Positions 24,072-37,550 of a stretch of 64,000 nt of DNA are shown piece by piece (positions within the stretch are counted from its first letter, which is position 1; the number at the start of each line of letters is the position of its first letter). Made by a program: the position numbers and the translations under genes. Source of the stretch: Diphasiastrum complanatum (taxonomy: Eukaryota > Streptophyta > Lycopodiopsida > Lycopodiales > Lycopodiaceae); the NCBI GenBank assembly GCA_029204225.1, contig CM055102.1, forward strand, positions 11,173,245 to 11,237,244, written 5' to 3'. A model generated the notes under the pieces. That model saw only the letters and a list, made by a program, of their open reading frames with translations, had not been told where the DNA came from and searched no databases.

Positions 24072-24104
<33 letters not shown>
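24072..24104. repeat. CT microsatellite, about 32 bases
   Basis: Pure CT run followed by CATGAAT, the same word that follows the run ending at 20114. Confidence 0.9.
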
Positions 24105-24106
<2 letters not shown>

Positions 24107-24189
24107 GAATTGTTATGTACTTATATTCCTACCTCAATGTGAACACGTCAAACTTGTAAATTTGTAAATATTAATGTCTCACACCAGCC

Positions 24190-25360
24190 TGTGGTGTTCT
24201 GTAAAAATGTAAATAACAGATTTTTGGTAACTTGTTGTCTTGCTTATATGTGGTATAGGGTACTGGGTCTTAATTTAGAGGCTGCTAGATTGACCTCCTA
24301 AGAAGTAGGAGAGTTGACTAGTCAATGGGGCACATGTCATATGCTCATTGGGACACTTGGTCCAGTGCATGAGTGACATGGTTCGAACGATCCTCCTACT
24401 TGCTTGCCAATGTGTTAGGGTACTACCAAGTGGCAAGTGTCGATTGTGCATGGGGTTCGCCATGTGTCAACATTAGGAGAGGGTCAGGGTTAAGTGGGTG
24501 CTTGAGGATTGTGTATAAGTGAGCCTAGAGAGAGGCATTGCTCATCATAATCTATGCAGCAAGAGGCTGGGAGGAGACTTAGCAGCAGTGCTCATATGTG
24601 TTTATGGGGATAGTTTGCCATGTACTTTGAGAGAAATCAATAAGGTGGATATTTTGGAGCCTTCTTTGGTGTGCTTTGAGTTGTATTCAAATAGCTTTGT
24701 GACATTTGGTATTAAAGCAGTTCCTTTCCAGGATTGTGTGGAGATTGGCATCACTTTCGCTTGCAGTTAGGGTTTATTGGATATTAGGTGGTTCAACGCC
24801 CTCCTACAAGAGGTTTTATGAGCATTTTAAGAGCCCTGAAACTTACAGATTGCAGCCCTATGGTGAATTGCTTGTCCTTGGGCATCCTTTGAGCATCTAC
24901 TATTGTTTAGCTTGTTTTTTCTCTTTGCTTTTGTAAAAATCAACATTTTTTAGTTTTGTAAAAGTGTTTGTAACTTTTTCAATTCTCAGTATTTTGAGAT
25001 CTGACAATTGCCATAGTCTTCTGGTGGGGTAGTGTCTATCATATTTCTATTCTGTTTTTTCCTCCTGTTTTCGAAGATTGTCAGTTTCAAACCCTTGTTT
25101 GCTGTTTTTTTTAAGAAAAAGAGTTTGTGGGTTGCCAGATTTCGGTTGTAAAGTGTGCTTTGTTCAAGTGCTTTAGTTGCTGGTTTTTGCATAATTTTGC
25201 AAGTTGCTATGTGTTTCCTGACTAGTTTTTGCTATGGCATCTTTTAGTGATACTACACATGATTCTCAAAGGATTGATGCACTTTCTGTCCAAGTTGATG
25301 GCATGGAGCAGATGCTAAAGCATATCTTTAGACCAATTAAAGCTTGGCCATGCACCTGAA
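24190..25360 (+). mobile_element. Possible LTR end, degenerate primer site and gag start
   Basis: At 24707-24718 is TGGTATTAAAGC, one base from the initiator-Met primer site, and the sequence before it could be an LTR. An ATG at 25234 opens a 41-codon frame with IDALSVQVDGMEQMLKHI, resembling the coiled start of plant Gypsy gag proteins, then a stop. The Gypsy pol relic on the other strand begins right after. Weak but consistent. Confidence 0.35.
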
Positions 25361-25439
25361 AGAGTAAGTGCTACATGAAATTTGGGTGGTGAGCTTGGTT
25401 CAACTGAAAGAAATGCAGATCCTGGCAGAAAGCGCAAGC

Positions 25440-27430
25440 TGACATCCATGAAGAACTTGGTAATCTGTGGCCACGATATTATTTCGGGCTTGTGAGCTTC
25501 TTGCGGCAGGATGAATTGGATTCATGTAGTCCAATCCCCACTTCTCAAATGGTGCTTGAGCCAGAACTGGATGTAAAAGATCATAGTTCAGCCTTGTTGG
25601 TCTCCTAGCTCTCTGTCACACATCTTACTTCTTTAAGTATTCATCTGTATCCTTATGAATGGTTGGCCACCAACATCCTGATCGCAGGATCTTGCGAACT
25701 GTAATGTCGGATGCAAAATGACCACCACCCATGCCTTCATGCGAAATTGAAATAATCTGGGTGGCCTCGTGTGGAAGAATACACCTTCAAAGAATACCAT
25801 CTGGTTCTCTTTGATACAACTGGCCGGCAATCAACTGATAAGGTCTGGCTTTTAGAATTAGTTTTCGTTGTTCCACCTTGGGTAAAGACTTATCCGGTTG
25901 GCCCTGCATTAAATATTCAACTATATCCGCGACTCATTCTGGTACGGTGTCAATGTAACATAAGGCAGTGTTAGGTAGCTCATCGTCATGTAGGACTACA
26001 GTTTCCTTCCCCTTGATTTCGCGACACATGATCTGCCATGTAATGCTGCTTCCCCTTGCAAACCACTATCCAAAAATCAAACTCCAACAACAGAAGTAAC
26101 CATTGAGTGATTCTCCATGTGTTTCAAGTTTTATTAACAAGATATAGCAAGGGTTGATGGTCTGTATAAAAAGCAAAATGTGTGGCCATCAAGTAATGTC
26201 GAAACTTCTTAACCACGTAAATCATAGCCAGTGCCTCCCGCTTTGTTGTTGAATAATTCACCTCTAAGTCACTGAGCCGTCGACTTGCAAATCGAATTGG
26301 GAAATCCTTTCTGTGTGTGGTCCTGGCTGGGTTAAGACAACTCCACTGCATATGTCGATGCATCTATATGCACATGAAACTCTATGGACCAATTGGGAGA
26401 CATAATATTGGTGCTGAGACGAATGCATCTTTAAGGTTCTAGAAAGCCTGTAGGGCTTCCTCAATCCAATGTGGTTCCGTTGTGACTTTGTAGATTGGTC
26501 GTGCTAACTCCGCAAAATCTAGAATAAATATACGATAGTAGTTAGCATGACCCATGAAAATGTAGACTCCGCGGTGGTAGATCGACAACGACCCTTATCT
26601 TTGACAGGTCTGTGGCAATCCCATGTCTGGATACTATGTGGCCAAGAATTAGGCCATGTGTCACCCAAAACTGACACTTTTCTGGGTTCAAAAATATTTG
26701 ATACTCACGACATTTCTTTAGCACCTTCTCCAGATTGGATATGTGCTCTGAGTTAGGTCCGTGCATGCATATATCATTCAAGAAAATCTTCAAAAAAATT
26801 TGTAAATACTCTTTGAATGTCGCCTACATAACTCATTGAAAGGTACTTGGGGCATTGCAAAGTCCAAATGAAATCATCTTGAAGGCATAGGTTCCCGATT
26901 CCATGGTGAATGCTGTCTTGTGCTGATCTTGTGGTGCTACTTTCACCTGGTTGTAGCCGCTGAAATCGTCTGGACAGGAAACTGTAGGCTTCTGCTCCTG
27001 CTACTCTGTTTAGAACACTTTCCCCTTCAGATCACTATAATTCCAAGCAAAACAATCCTTGTATTCCACCAATAACGAGCGTAGTCTTTTGAATTGAGTG
27101 GGCATTAATTGTTCTCCCATATGCACGATTTTTTTTCTCCACCTGGCTCAGCTAGGTTCATTGGTTGCGTTCACGCAGGTCCTTCGAAGACTTGTTCTGC
27201 TGGTTCTTGACTTTGATCAAGTTCTTGTTGAGCTTGCGACATCATGATTAGTACGTCGTCTAAGGTGTAATTCTTGAAGGTCTCAGACATTTCGTGAACT
27301 GGTGTTCGACGGGATTCCTCCTTCAGCATATTGATCTTAGCCCAACTCATAATCTTTGGGTTATCAGTCATCTATGAAGAAGATGACGCTGCGTCTGGGT
27401 CTATTCGGACTGACTTCAAGGAATCCAACA
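25440..27430 (-). pseudogene. Decayed Ty3/Gypsy pol (RT, RNase H, integrase)
   Basis: Minus strand, Gypsy order. At 27171-27370 is a spacer frame with SWAKINMLKEESRR. RT lies at about 26540-27000, with QDQHKTAFTMESGTYAF and SFGLCNAPSTFQ near 26830-26950, then HISNLEKVLKKCREYQIFLN and CQFWVTHGLILGHIVS at 26640-26750. The catalytic word appears damaged. RNase H is at 26124-26460, with HIDASTYAVELS and KKFRHYLMATHFAFYTDHQP. The integrase zinc domain and core start are at 25480-25960, with ISHEGMGGGHF, GCWWPTIHKD and FEKWGLDYMNPI. Frameshifts and stops are frequent. No LTR was assigned. Confidence 0.85.
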
Positions 27431-27556
27431 CCTTTGTTTTTCCTTTTCTGCTCACATAGTTGGATTCATCCTTGTTGTCCTAATATGAGTGTTAGTCATG
27501 CAGTAGCAGACACACATTGTCACACAAACAGATATAGAATTAGCAGTAGCTAGTTC

Positions 27557-28862
<1,306 letters not shown>

Positions 28863-28874
28863 TGGTATCAAAGC
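28863..28874 (+). other. Primer-binding site TGGTATCAAAGC
   Basis: Immediately follows the LTR end. It matches the initiator-Met primer site of plant Copia elements with one change. Confidence 0.9.
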
Positions 28875-29111
28875 ATTGCATTCTTATATCAGAGCGAATT
28901 TCGCTACTTTATCTGATCCCAATATGATATCAGAGCGAAAGCTCTAATACTTGATATCTCTCGCGATATCAAATTGATATCTCTCGCGATATCAATTTGA
29001 TATCATACTCTTCAATTCTTTTCAACCTTTCAGTATCAGAGAATTCATTTCCTATTGTTGGCATTACCACATCTTAGCATCATCGTTACAATCGACAGAC
29101 TAAGTTTCAGA

Positions 29112-30200
29112 TGGATTCTCAAAGTAAAGCTGGTCTCATCGTAGACAAGTTGAATGGATCCAATTATCATTTGTGAAAATTTAATCACCAGCAACTTATG
29201 GGATGTTGTTACAGGTACAGAAGTAAAACTTGAAGACGACGACTCAAAGTGGAAATCGAAGGACGGTAAAGCTTTCGTGCTTATTATCCTCAATATATAA
29301 GATACACAGATTGGACATATAGCTGAAGGTAAAACGTCAAAAGACGCTTGGGACATTTTGAACTCACTATATGACGTGAGGGACGTAACTACTAAGTTAT
29401 ATCTACGGAGGAAATTCTTCACATTCAAAATGTCTGTTGGTGATTCACTTCAGAGTCACATTAACCAATTTAAGAATATCTTGCAATAGATGGCCGCTGT
29501 CGGATCAGTCATAGACGATCAAGACGCAATTATGACATTGCTTTCAAGCTTGCCCTCTACATATGAGAACTGGGTGATGATCATATCGACACACTCAGAT
29601 TTAACTCTTACTAAAGTTATCACTATGTTGCTGCAAGAAGATAATCGAAAAAGTCAAGACACTCCATTTACTTCCTCCTCTCAGGCTCTATATGTCAACA
29701 AAGGCTCTAAGCGACAGAACCAGAAAAGCTCCAAGAAGGCTGCAATGAATCAGAAACAAACTCAAAGTCAAGAACAATCATTGAATCCACAATCGAAGGA
29801 GAAGATGTTTTGTAGGTATTGCAAGCGCAATAACCATGAGATCAAGGATTGCCGAATTCTTCAAGCGAAGAACGCAGCCAAGCAACCTAATCAACAAGCA
29901 AACATAGTTTCATCATCTCCCCAAGTCGAAGTCAACGATGGCGCATTCATGGTCAAAGATCAAAGCGCATTTTTGGATGATTCATGGTTTCTGGATTCTG
30001 GAACAACTCAACATATGACCAATCAACGTGAGATCTTCAACTCCTACACTCCTTACAACACAAAGAAATTTGTTCATCTTGGTGACAATAGTACTCACAC
30101 TATTGAAGGTGAAGGTACTGTAAGATTGTGATTCTAACATGATCAATTCAAATTACTATCAAAAGTCTTATATGTTCCTAAACTCTCTACAAATTTGTTA
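29112..30200 (+). pseudogene. Copia gag-protease relic, plus strand
   Basis: The ATG at 29112 opens gag with KLNGSNYHL, then LWDVVTGTEVKLEDDDSKWK and KTSKDAWDILNSLYDV in a shifted frame, the UBN2/DUF4219-type gag of Copia. The frame 29490-30131 contains LLSSLPSTYENW, the CCHC knuckle CRYCKRNNHEIKDC near 29810, and the protease core WFLDSGTTQHMTN near 29985. A weak KVLYVPKLSTNLLS follows near 30165. Internal stops (29175, 29297, 29488) and loss of integrase, RT and RNase H make it a dead 5' fragment. It stops abruptly where a Gypsy-type segment begins. Confidence 0.9.
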
Positions 30201-30204
30201 TCAG

Positions 30205-30790
30205 TGAGATACATATGGAAGATGCCATCAAGGAGGAAGATGAGGATTCAGACGAGGAATCTTATCCGACCACCCACACTCCGACTCCTTCGGTAGCATC
30301 ATCATCCAATGCTTCCAACCTACTTCAAAAATAGAGAGCAGGCTGTAAAGGTTGATCCAACCACATGGGCGGTGAAACCCCAAAAATTGATGATGGATTG
30401 CCCACCACTGATCATACAATCGATCGCCTAAGACAAGCGAGGGGAGGTCATTACGATTCTGAAACGGATATCGTGAGATGGAAGGACGCATTGGCAATTG
30501 TTGACTGTATGGCTGGGCATGCGTGTCAATAGGATTCAGATCCAGAACACAACACATCTTCACCCAAGTGCTATACAATGGATACACCAATTACTTTTGG
30601 GGTGAACATGATCAATGTAACATGGCTGTCAGCGGAAGCTATTGAGAACCCTGTGGACGATGATTTAGTCCCTTGACAACATGCTTTTACCTACAACAAG
30701 GAGACTGAGATGACAGATGAGCAGGTCCTACAATATATGGACCCAGATCGTTTCTATATATAGAGGAACATGAGAGATAATTGGTTTTAA
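30205..30790 (+). pseudogene. Gypsy polyprotein fragment joined to the Copia relic
   Basis: Encodes, with stops, a segment similar to the one at 52540-52870. It has DALAIVDCMAGHACQ against PALATMDCKVGYLCQ, then VNMINVTWL and EMTDEQVLQYMDPDRF against MNMMNVPWI and LYTDEQILNHMDPTRF. It therefore comes from the same Gypsy family, from the stretch between protease and RT. Confidence 0.75.
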
Positions 30791-30875
30791 ACTGCAAGAT
30801 TAGAAGAACAGTTTTAGACCTAATCCTAACAGCTTCTGGATGTCCGTCGTAGTAGTCCGTGCAACCCGTCGTTAT

Positions 30876-32068
30876 TGTTGGATTATTCTCCTTACTACTA
30901 ATCGACTAATCGGTTTTTAATCTTCATCCAACTGTTTATCCAGTTCTACGGATTTTTCCGTGTTTTACACAGTCTATAGAATTACAAGTGTTTTTACATA
31001 GTCTGCAAAAATACACAGAGTTTGACAACAATGTCAAAAATTTTCTCTCACTACAAAACTCGACACTGTCGTCTTTTTGCTACAGTCAATTTTCTCTTAA
31101 AGCGACACTATCAAAAATTCTGAGTAAAAATGCGGTGTCGCATTTTTCGCATTTTTCAAGGTGTCTCAAATGTTAAGGAAATGACTTTGGCAAATTGTAG
31201 GGCTATCCCAATATTTAGGAAATGAGATTTTGCATCACTGTCGCATTTTTCGCCTGTGGTAGTTTACGTTCATTTCTGTAGAGTGTCGCATTTTTCGCCT
31301 GTGATAGTTACGTTCATTTATGTAGAGTGATAGTCACGTTCATTTATGTAGACAGATTGTTTACAGCCAAATGTCATCGCTTATCAGCAAGCAACTTCTG
31401 AAAAGAACCGGATGAATGCCAACAGACTCCAGCCAACTGGCAGCCACATTTGATGACATAATTGCTTAGCATAAATAGCTGTTCATATTTCAACATCTAA
31501 TTATCAGATCAGATCAAGTATTAAATACTTAGCTCTCTTTGAAGCCTACGAGCTTGAACACTCTTGAGCATTCTAGCTCAATTATTTAGAGTTGATTAGA
31601 GATTGCTATTGCGCTTACTGCTTATCAGTAGTTGCGCATAATTCAGACTTATATTTTAGTCGTTCAGAAATAGCTTAGAGTATGCGACTTCGATCCGCAA
31701 ACTTGTTGTACTCATTTACTTGTGTTTCATTTCATATTGAATCAATACTATCTTTTATTGCGTTCAAGTTTGTCTCAAAATGTATGCATTTTTGTAATTC
31801 TTCGCGACAAATTATTTGTTTGATAATTCAATGCTTTAAATGTTTGGCTACGTAATCACTGTAGTACTGATGATTTCAAAGTTAGTTACTACAAGATCGA
31901 ACGTGATTTTTATCACTATTGTTTTGTTCGGAATTGATAGGCATAGTCATGCATGAAGAAAGAGGAAGATAGTTAATTTCGCTGCGCATGATAAGTTTTC
32001 TTTCTTGTCATTCGAATTATTTTTATTCGATTCTTTTAGATCTATCTTTTACACACCTCTTTCCAACA
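30876..32068 (+). repeat. Solo LTR (family C) nested in another LTR
   Basis: Begins TGTTGGATTATT and ends TTTCCAACA, a perfect TGTTGG...CCAACA pair. It is flanked by GTTAT (30871-30875) and GTTGT (32069-32073). The uninterrupted related sequence near 34781 has GTTGT once, so these are a target-site duplication with one later change. No internal region belongs to it. Confidence 0.8.
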
Positions 32069-32073
32069 GTTGT

Positions 32074-32605
32074 CTATCCATGTGCTGGGATCGTGAAAAT
32101 GCTTCGCTATTGTAGCCGCTTGATGACCATAATCGTTAACTTGTGATGCCTCTACGATCGTGAACGTCATTCGGAGTGTGAGGGCTTGTCAAGCTACCAC
32201 AAACAGACCACAACGGGCGCTGGTGCAATGCCTCGGGCGGTTCATCCCCTTTCGGGAGGAGAGAATGCAGTGAACCACAATCGTTGACTGATACCGTAGT
32301 GAACCGCATTTGTTGACTTTGCGGTGCAGTTGGTTTTTTGCCCTTCGGGATACATGCGAAGAATGCGAAGGCCAACGCAAACTTGCTCTAAGTCTTTTTA
32401 GATGAAGTGTCGCATATTTCATGATTTGCAAAAAATCCGAAGGTCTTTTGAAATATGTTCCAATTCATATTTTGGCCATGTGTCGGTTTTTACGAGAAAT
32501 GCAAAAAGTGTGAACTGTATAAAAAATAGTTCAAAATAGTAGCAATCAGAAAAACACAAGGAAAAATACAAAAGCTTTGATGGTTAGAAACCTTAAGTTT
32601 CTTCA
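32074..32605 (-). repeat. Copia 3' LTR part (family B), interrupted by the solo LTR
   Basis: On the minus strand it starts TGAAGAAACTTAAGG at 32605, right after a purine-rich GAGAGGGAGC and the end of the pol frame. It continues to 32074, then resumes on the far side of the solo LTR as 30816-30875. It matches 34725-35290 over its length. Confidence 0.7.
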
Positions 32606-33510
32606 GCTCCCTCTCAAAGCGGGTATTTTTCTGATTCCCAAGCTTGCTCTTTGCCTTTCAAACATTGTCTCGTCTAAAGGCTTTGTGAGGATATCGGCCA
32701 CCATCCGCTTCGTTGAAATGAATACAATCTTCAGCTCGTTTCTTTCAACCAAATCGCTGACCAAGTGATACTTGATAGCAATGTGTCTCATTCTAGAATG
32801 AACACAAGTTCTTTCGTCAGATGAATAGCAAAGGTGTTCTCCATGTATAGCATCAACGACTCGTTGGTGCTCTCTCCCAGTCCTTCTAGAAACTGTTTGA
32901 GCCATGTCAGCTCATTAGCCATCTTGGCTGCAGCAAGATACTCTGCTTCACAAGAAGATTGGGCAGTTATTGTCTGCTTCTTGCTGACCAAAATAACAAC
33001 TGCGTCCGCTGCAACGTTACAACATCCCGAAATACTCTTAGAGTCATCTTTGAGGGATGCCCAACTTGCATCACTATAGGACTTCACTAGAAATCCTGCA
33101 TCACGAGAAAAACAAAGACTATAGTCCTTTGTCTGCTGCAGGCACTACAAGTTCCTCTTGGCAATTTTCCAGTGTGTAGGTCCTGGATTAATGTTGAATT
33201 GACTCAATCTGAACATTGCATAAGCAATGTTCGACCATGTATTGTTTGCCAAGTACATCAATGAACCAATAAGCCTTCTGTAAGGCTTTTGTAGCATTGC
33301 TTCCCACTCCGCATCATCTCTGTGACAGTCTTCATTCGTCAGTACTATGTCAGGTACCATTGGAGTGTTCACTCCCTTACAGTCTGTCATCTGAAAATCA
33401 TCAATGATTTTCTGGATGTTACCAATCTGATGGGGCAAGGGAGTATAGAGAATGCGAATGGAGAAGAGAGCATGAGTATTTGTGAAATAGCTCTCCCGTT
33501 GCAATGGGTT
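32600..33510 (-). pseudogene. Copia RT end and RNase H relic
   Basis: Minus strand. At 33145-33460 is the RT C-terminus with DDFQMTDCKGVNTPM and YRRLIGSLMYLANNTWSNIAYA. At 32788-33087 is RNase H with KSYSDASWASLKDDSKS and AQSSCEAEYLAAAKMANELTWL. The tail at 32603-32790 reads FISTKRMVADILTKPLDE in another frame. Two frameshifts separate these parts. Everything before the RT end is missing. The family-B LTR follows directly. Confidence 0.9.
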
Positions 33511-34720
33511 GCTAAATGCAAAAACAGTCTAATAGAATGTTTATGCTAAGTATAATCATAGCCTAAATGTTATGTTGCCCAACATGATCTTATAAATTAG
33601 TTCATACTCACAAAAATAAAAATGAGTACAGTCCACCGAAGAGATTAGAAACGATTTGTGTTTGGTATTACTGAAAAATGGATTTAGTGAGAAGTTTAGT
33701 TCTGAAATAGATTGAAAGAGTAGTATGACAGTGCAGGTTCCTCAGGCGTCAAAGACAGCCATCGTCTGATCAGAAGCTGAGGAGTCATAGACGGCCGTGT
33801 TCTGATCAGAGTGAGTGAAAAATTGTTATCAAACATCAATGAAGTGCATTCAAATCACAACAAGCATTCATCTACGTTATACACAAATAGAAAAGCGTGC
33901 TGCTGCTATATTACACTGAAACACAACAAAATAGCACTTACAACCAGAATGACGGCATAAGTGGGAGGCTCAAAATCATTCGTCTCATGGACGGAGCATC
34001 ACGTAGAGTGTGCCTGGATAATCCATTTATAGATTTCATCCATGTATTAATTACAGTAAATGTTTGTCAGCTAATTAGATAAGTCGTGGTACTTGGAAGT
34101 ATTTGGCTTCAGTGACAACCGTACATTGTATATACGGTCAACGAATCAGGGAATGTTGACGCGGATGAGGACATCACAAATTCTCTCACTTTGCATTTTA
34201 CGTGAAGTGGCTTTCTCTCACTTTGCATTTTTGGGAAGTCGCTGGGAACGTTCCTCGTTGAAAATAGATGACTGCGGGGATTTTCCTCTCTCTTCAAGAT
34301 ATTGCGAAAAAGCTGGCAATTTTCTTAAAATGTCGACAGTGCCCTTAAAAAGCTAAAGGTGTCTTTAAAACAGTTTAACTTCTTCAAAATAGTTGAAAGG
34401 AAGAAGCTGAAGGCAAAAAGCCGACACTGTCGCATTTCGGAGAAATGCAAAAAGTCGAGACTGTTGAAAATAGTTGAACTATTGAACTTTGTTGAAGTGT
34501 CGCATTTCGAAAAGCTGACACTGCCGTATTTCGAAAAAAGCCAACACTGTGCATTTCGGAAAAAGTCGACATTGTTAAAAACATAGTTCATTTCTGCAGA
34601 CTGTAGCGACACTTAGTGTATTTCTGTAGATTGTTGCGACACTTAGTGTATTTCTGCAGATTGTTGTGACACTTAGTGTATTTCTACAGAGTTGTTCTAA
34701 ATGCGAAGATGGCCAAGTCT
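33511..34720. repeat. Repeat-rich sequence with TTTCTGCAGATTGTTGCGACAC tandem words
   Basis: No gene. At 34590-34690 the word GCGACACTTAGTGTATTTCTG, with small changes, recurs at about 35-base spacing three times. At 34300-34580 there are many CGACACTGTCGCATTTCG-like words. It probably belongs to a family-B LTR that continues into 34725-35290. Homology of 33511-34200 is not recognised. Confidence 0.5.
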
Positions 34721-34724
34721 TCAG

Positions 34725-35290
34725 ATTTAGACTTAATCCTAACAGCTTCTAGATGCCCGTTGTAGTAGTCCATGCAACCCGTTGTTGTAGATGCTTCGCC
34801 ATTGTAGTCGCCTGATGACCACAATTGTTTCCTTGTGGTGCCTCTACGGTCGTGAACGTCGTTCGAAGCGTGAGGGCTTGGCAAGCTACCGCAAACAGAC
34901 CGCAACGGGCACTAGTGCGGTGCTCGAGCGATTCATCCCCTTTTTGGAGGAGAGACCGTAGTGAACCACAATCATTGACTGATACCGTAGTGAACCGCAG
35001 TTGTTGACTTTGCGGTGCAGTTCGGTTTTATGCCCTTGTGAAAAAAATGCGAAGAATGCGAAGGTCAACGAAAAACTTGCTCTAAGTCTTTTTAGACGAA
35101 GTGTTGCATATTTTAGGATTTGCGAAAAACCTGAAGGTACTTTGAAATATGTTCCAAGTCATATTTCGGCCATGTGTTGGTTTTTACGGGAAATGCGAAA
35201 AGTGCGAACTGTGCGAAAAACAGTTCAAAATAGCAGTAGTCCAAGGAAAAATACAAAAGCTTTGATGGTTAGAAACCTTAAGTTTCTTCA
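34725..35290 (-). repeat. Second family-B LTR segment
   Basis: Homologous to the interrupted copy (30816-30875 plus 32074-32605), ending at the same TGAAGAAACTTAAGG start on the minus strand. It serves as the empty-site reference for the solo LTR insertion. No primer-binding site was found at its low-coordinate side. Confidence 0.65.
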
Positions 35291-35659
35291 AAGGGCACAT
35301 GCAAAATGCAGAGTTAACGATTATTCATCATTGTTAAGTAGAATGATCGCTTAAACAAAGCTTAAAATTCAACTCAATGCATGGCAGTCCTGAATCAAAG
35401 CATGATAATCAAACTGAAATGACTGATCACGAATAAGAAAGCAGAACAAAAATTGATCTCGTTGCCACATAGCTACAAAGATAATTTCACTCCAACCCAG
35501 ATACTCGCGATCGAGGAGAACTATTAACAACAATTAAGTCTACATTATAGCGAATGAACCGTATCGATTTCCACTTTGCTGCTGTCCCCAGACGAATGTA
35601 TTCTTAAAGTCAGAACAACAATTCTTACAAATAAGAGACATGGTGGCCCGTTATCTAAT

Positions 35660-35678
35660 ACATACACACACACACACA

Positions 35679-35711
<33 letters not shown>

Positions 35712-35765
35712 GTATCTTTAAATTAAAAAAAAATAAAAATATATTATTTAATTTACTAAGTATCT

Positions 35766-35809
<44 letters not shown>
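35660..35809. repeat. AC/CT and GA tracts in inverted arrangement upstream of the dehydrogenase
   Basis: An (AC) run (about 35664-35680) and a 30-base CT run (35681-35710) are followed by a 56-base AT-rich spacer and a 42-base AG run (35767-35808). The CT and AG arms are complementary, and the spacer itself contains TTTAAATTAAA and TTTAATTTA, so a long hairpin can form. AGTATCTT flanks both sides of the spacer as a direct repeat. It ends about 165 bases before the dehydrogenase ATG. Confidence 0.9.
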
Positions 35810-35973
35810 AATTAGTTGAGGAGATATGAGCAATTCAGCGTGGAGGTTTGTTTTCCTTCATGTTACATAATAGAGGGAGGGGGGCTACACAAAGAGCCGG
35901 AGCTGAGAGCCGTTTGTTGAGCTTTGTCTTCAAAGATCGTGCCTCCTTTTTGTCAAAACAACACAATTGATTT

Positions 35974-37493
35974 ATGGCACAAGTGAAGATGGTGGGCGTT
36001 GTGGGCGCTGGGCAGATGGGTGCGGGCATTGCCCAGCTGGTGGCAGCGGCAAATCTGCAGGTGCTGATGTCGGATGTTGATAGTGTTGCACTTGCACGTG
36101 GTATGCGTACCATTGCATCATCTCTAGCACGCTTTGTGAAGAAAGGCACTCTTGCACAGGTACTTCTTAACTTCCTCACCTTCAATCGTTTTCTTGGTCT
36201 TAAGAACAAGAGCACACACTCTTTCTATGGATCTTCATATTCAGCTTATGGTTCCTTATCTCATCTTTGTAAATTAGGCTAGGGAAAGGGTCAAAGCTCA
36301 CAGTTTTTGCCTTAATTATGCAAATCAGTTTAATTCAAGTATAATGGAAAGCTCCATTCTGAGGGCTTTCTGCTGTACCGGTCTTGGGGCTCAAATGCTG
36401 GAGGGTCCATAGCATACGAAGCGTTTCGAGACCCCTTTCTTACAAAGGTAGCTTTGTTTGTCCTTGTCCCATACTAGCCCAGCCTAAAAATTATTTGACT
36501 ATTCTATAAAGCCCATGGGCCGTAGTGTCGTGGGCTAACAATGAGCATTTTGTGGTGTATAAATACCTTGAAAATACGAATAAAAACTAGGAGCAAAAGA
36601 AGAGATGGTTGCACAAAATGCAACTGAAGTAAATTTCAATTAAGATGCCATTCGAAATACCAAAACTCGTTACTTTGCAAGAGTCGCATGGCTTGTGCTC
36701 ATACAAGATGAGTCGTCGCGCTACATAGAGTGAATAGAATGTGACCCCCAAATGCCGGTGGGATAAAGTAGTAGTGAAACAGATCGTTAGTTGAGGGCTT
36801 TATTTTAGATGATGATGTTATTAGATGACACTACTGACAAACTTAAGGCTGGAAGAGTACGTAGCTGGTGACCCGTTCCCTTAGCCATGGCCTGTAATCA
36901 GCCTCTTCCTAGCTAATTCGCATGCCCTTTGACGCTCTTTAACATGATTTTCAGCACCACGGCTAAACAGTTTGTCAAATGGGTTTCAATTGCTCTCCTT
37001 CACATGCATGTGCTAGCCCTTTGGCTAGGAGGTAACAGGTTGATGCTACCTCAATAGATTCAAATACAAGCCTATCTACACAATGTTAGAGACATGCTTC
37101 CCTATTACAGTTTTCCAAAAGCATTGAGATAAAGAAAAGGTTGCCAATAAATGCTTTCACAACCAACCTTCCAAATAATGTGGCTATGGAAAAGAAAGCT
37201 CCCAATTAGCTATTTTCAGTTCCAATGGTCTAAAACCATTGCAATCTAATTAGTACTTGAGAATTTTATTGGTATTTTGTCTTGAAATAAAAAAATGAGC
37301 TCTACTAGCTTCATATCCTGCCATGAGTAAATCAAAACAATGGAATTATTTTCATAAAATTTTCCCGTTTCTCTTTAAACAATGTTTTCTTTCTCTTGAA
37401 TGAGGCTATTTCTCTCTTTTAACGTGGCTTTGGTACCAATTGTTGCATTGCTGGCTCCCAAGCTCGTCTCTCCAAACCATATGGAACGCGTTG

Positions 37494-37550
<57 letters not shown>

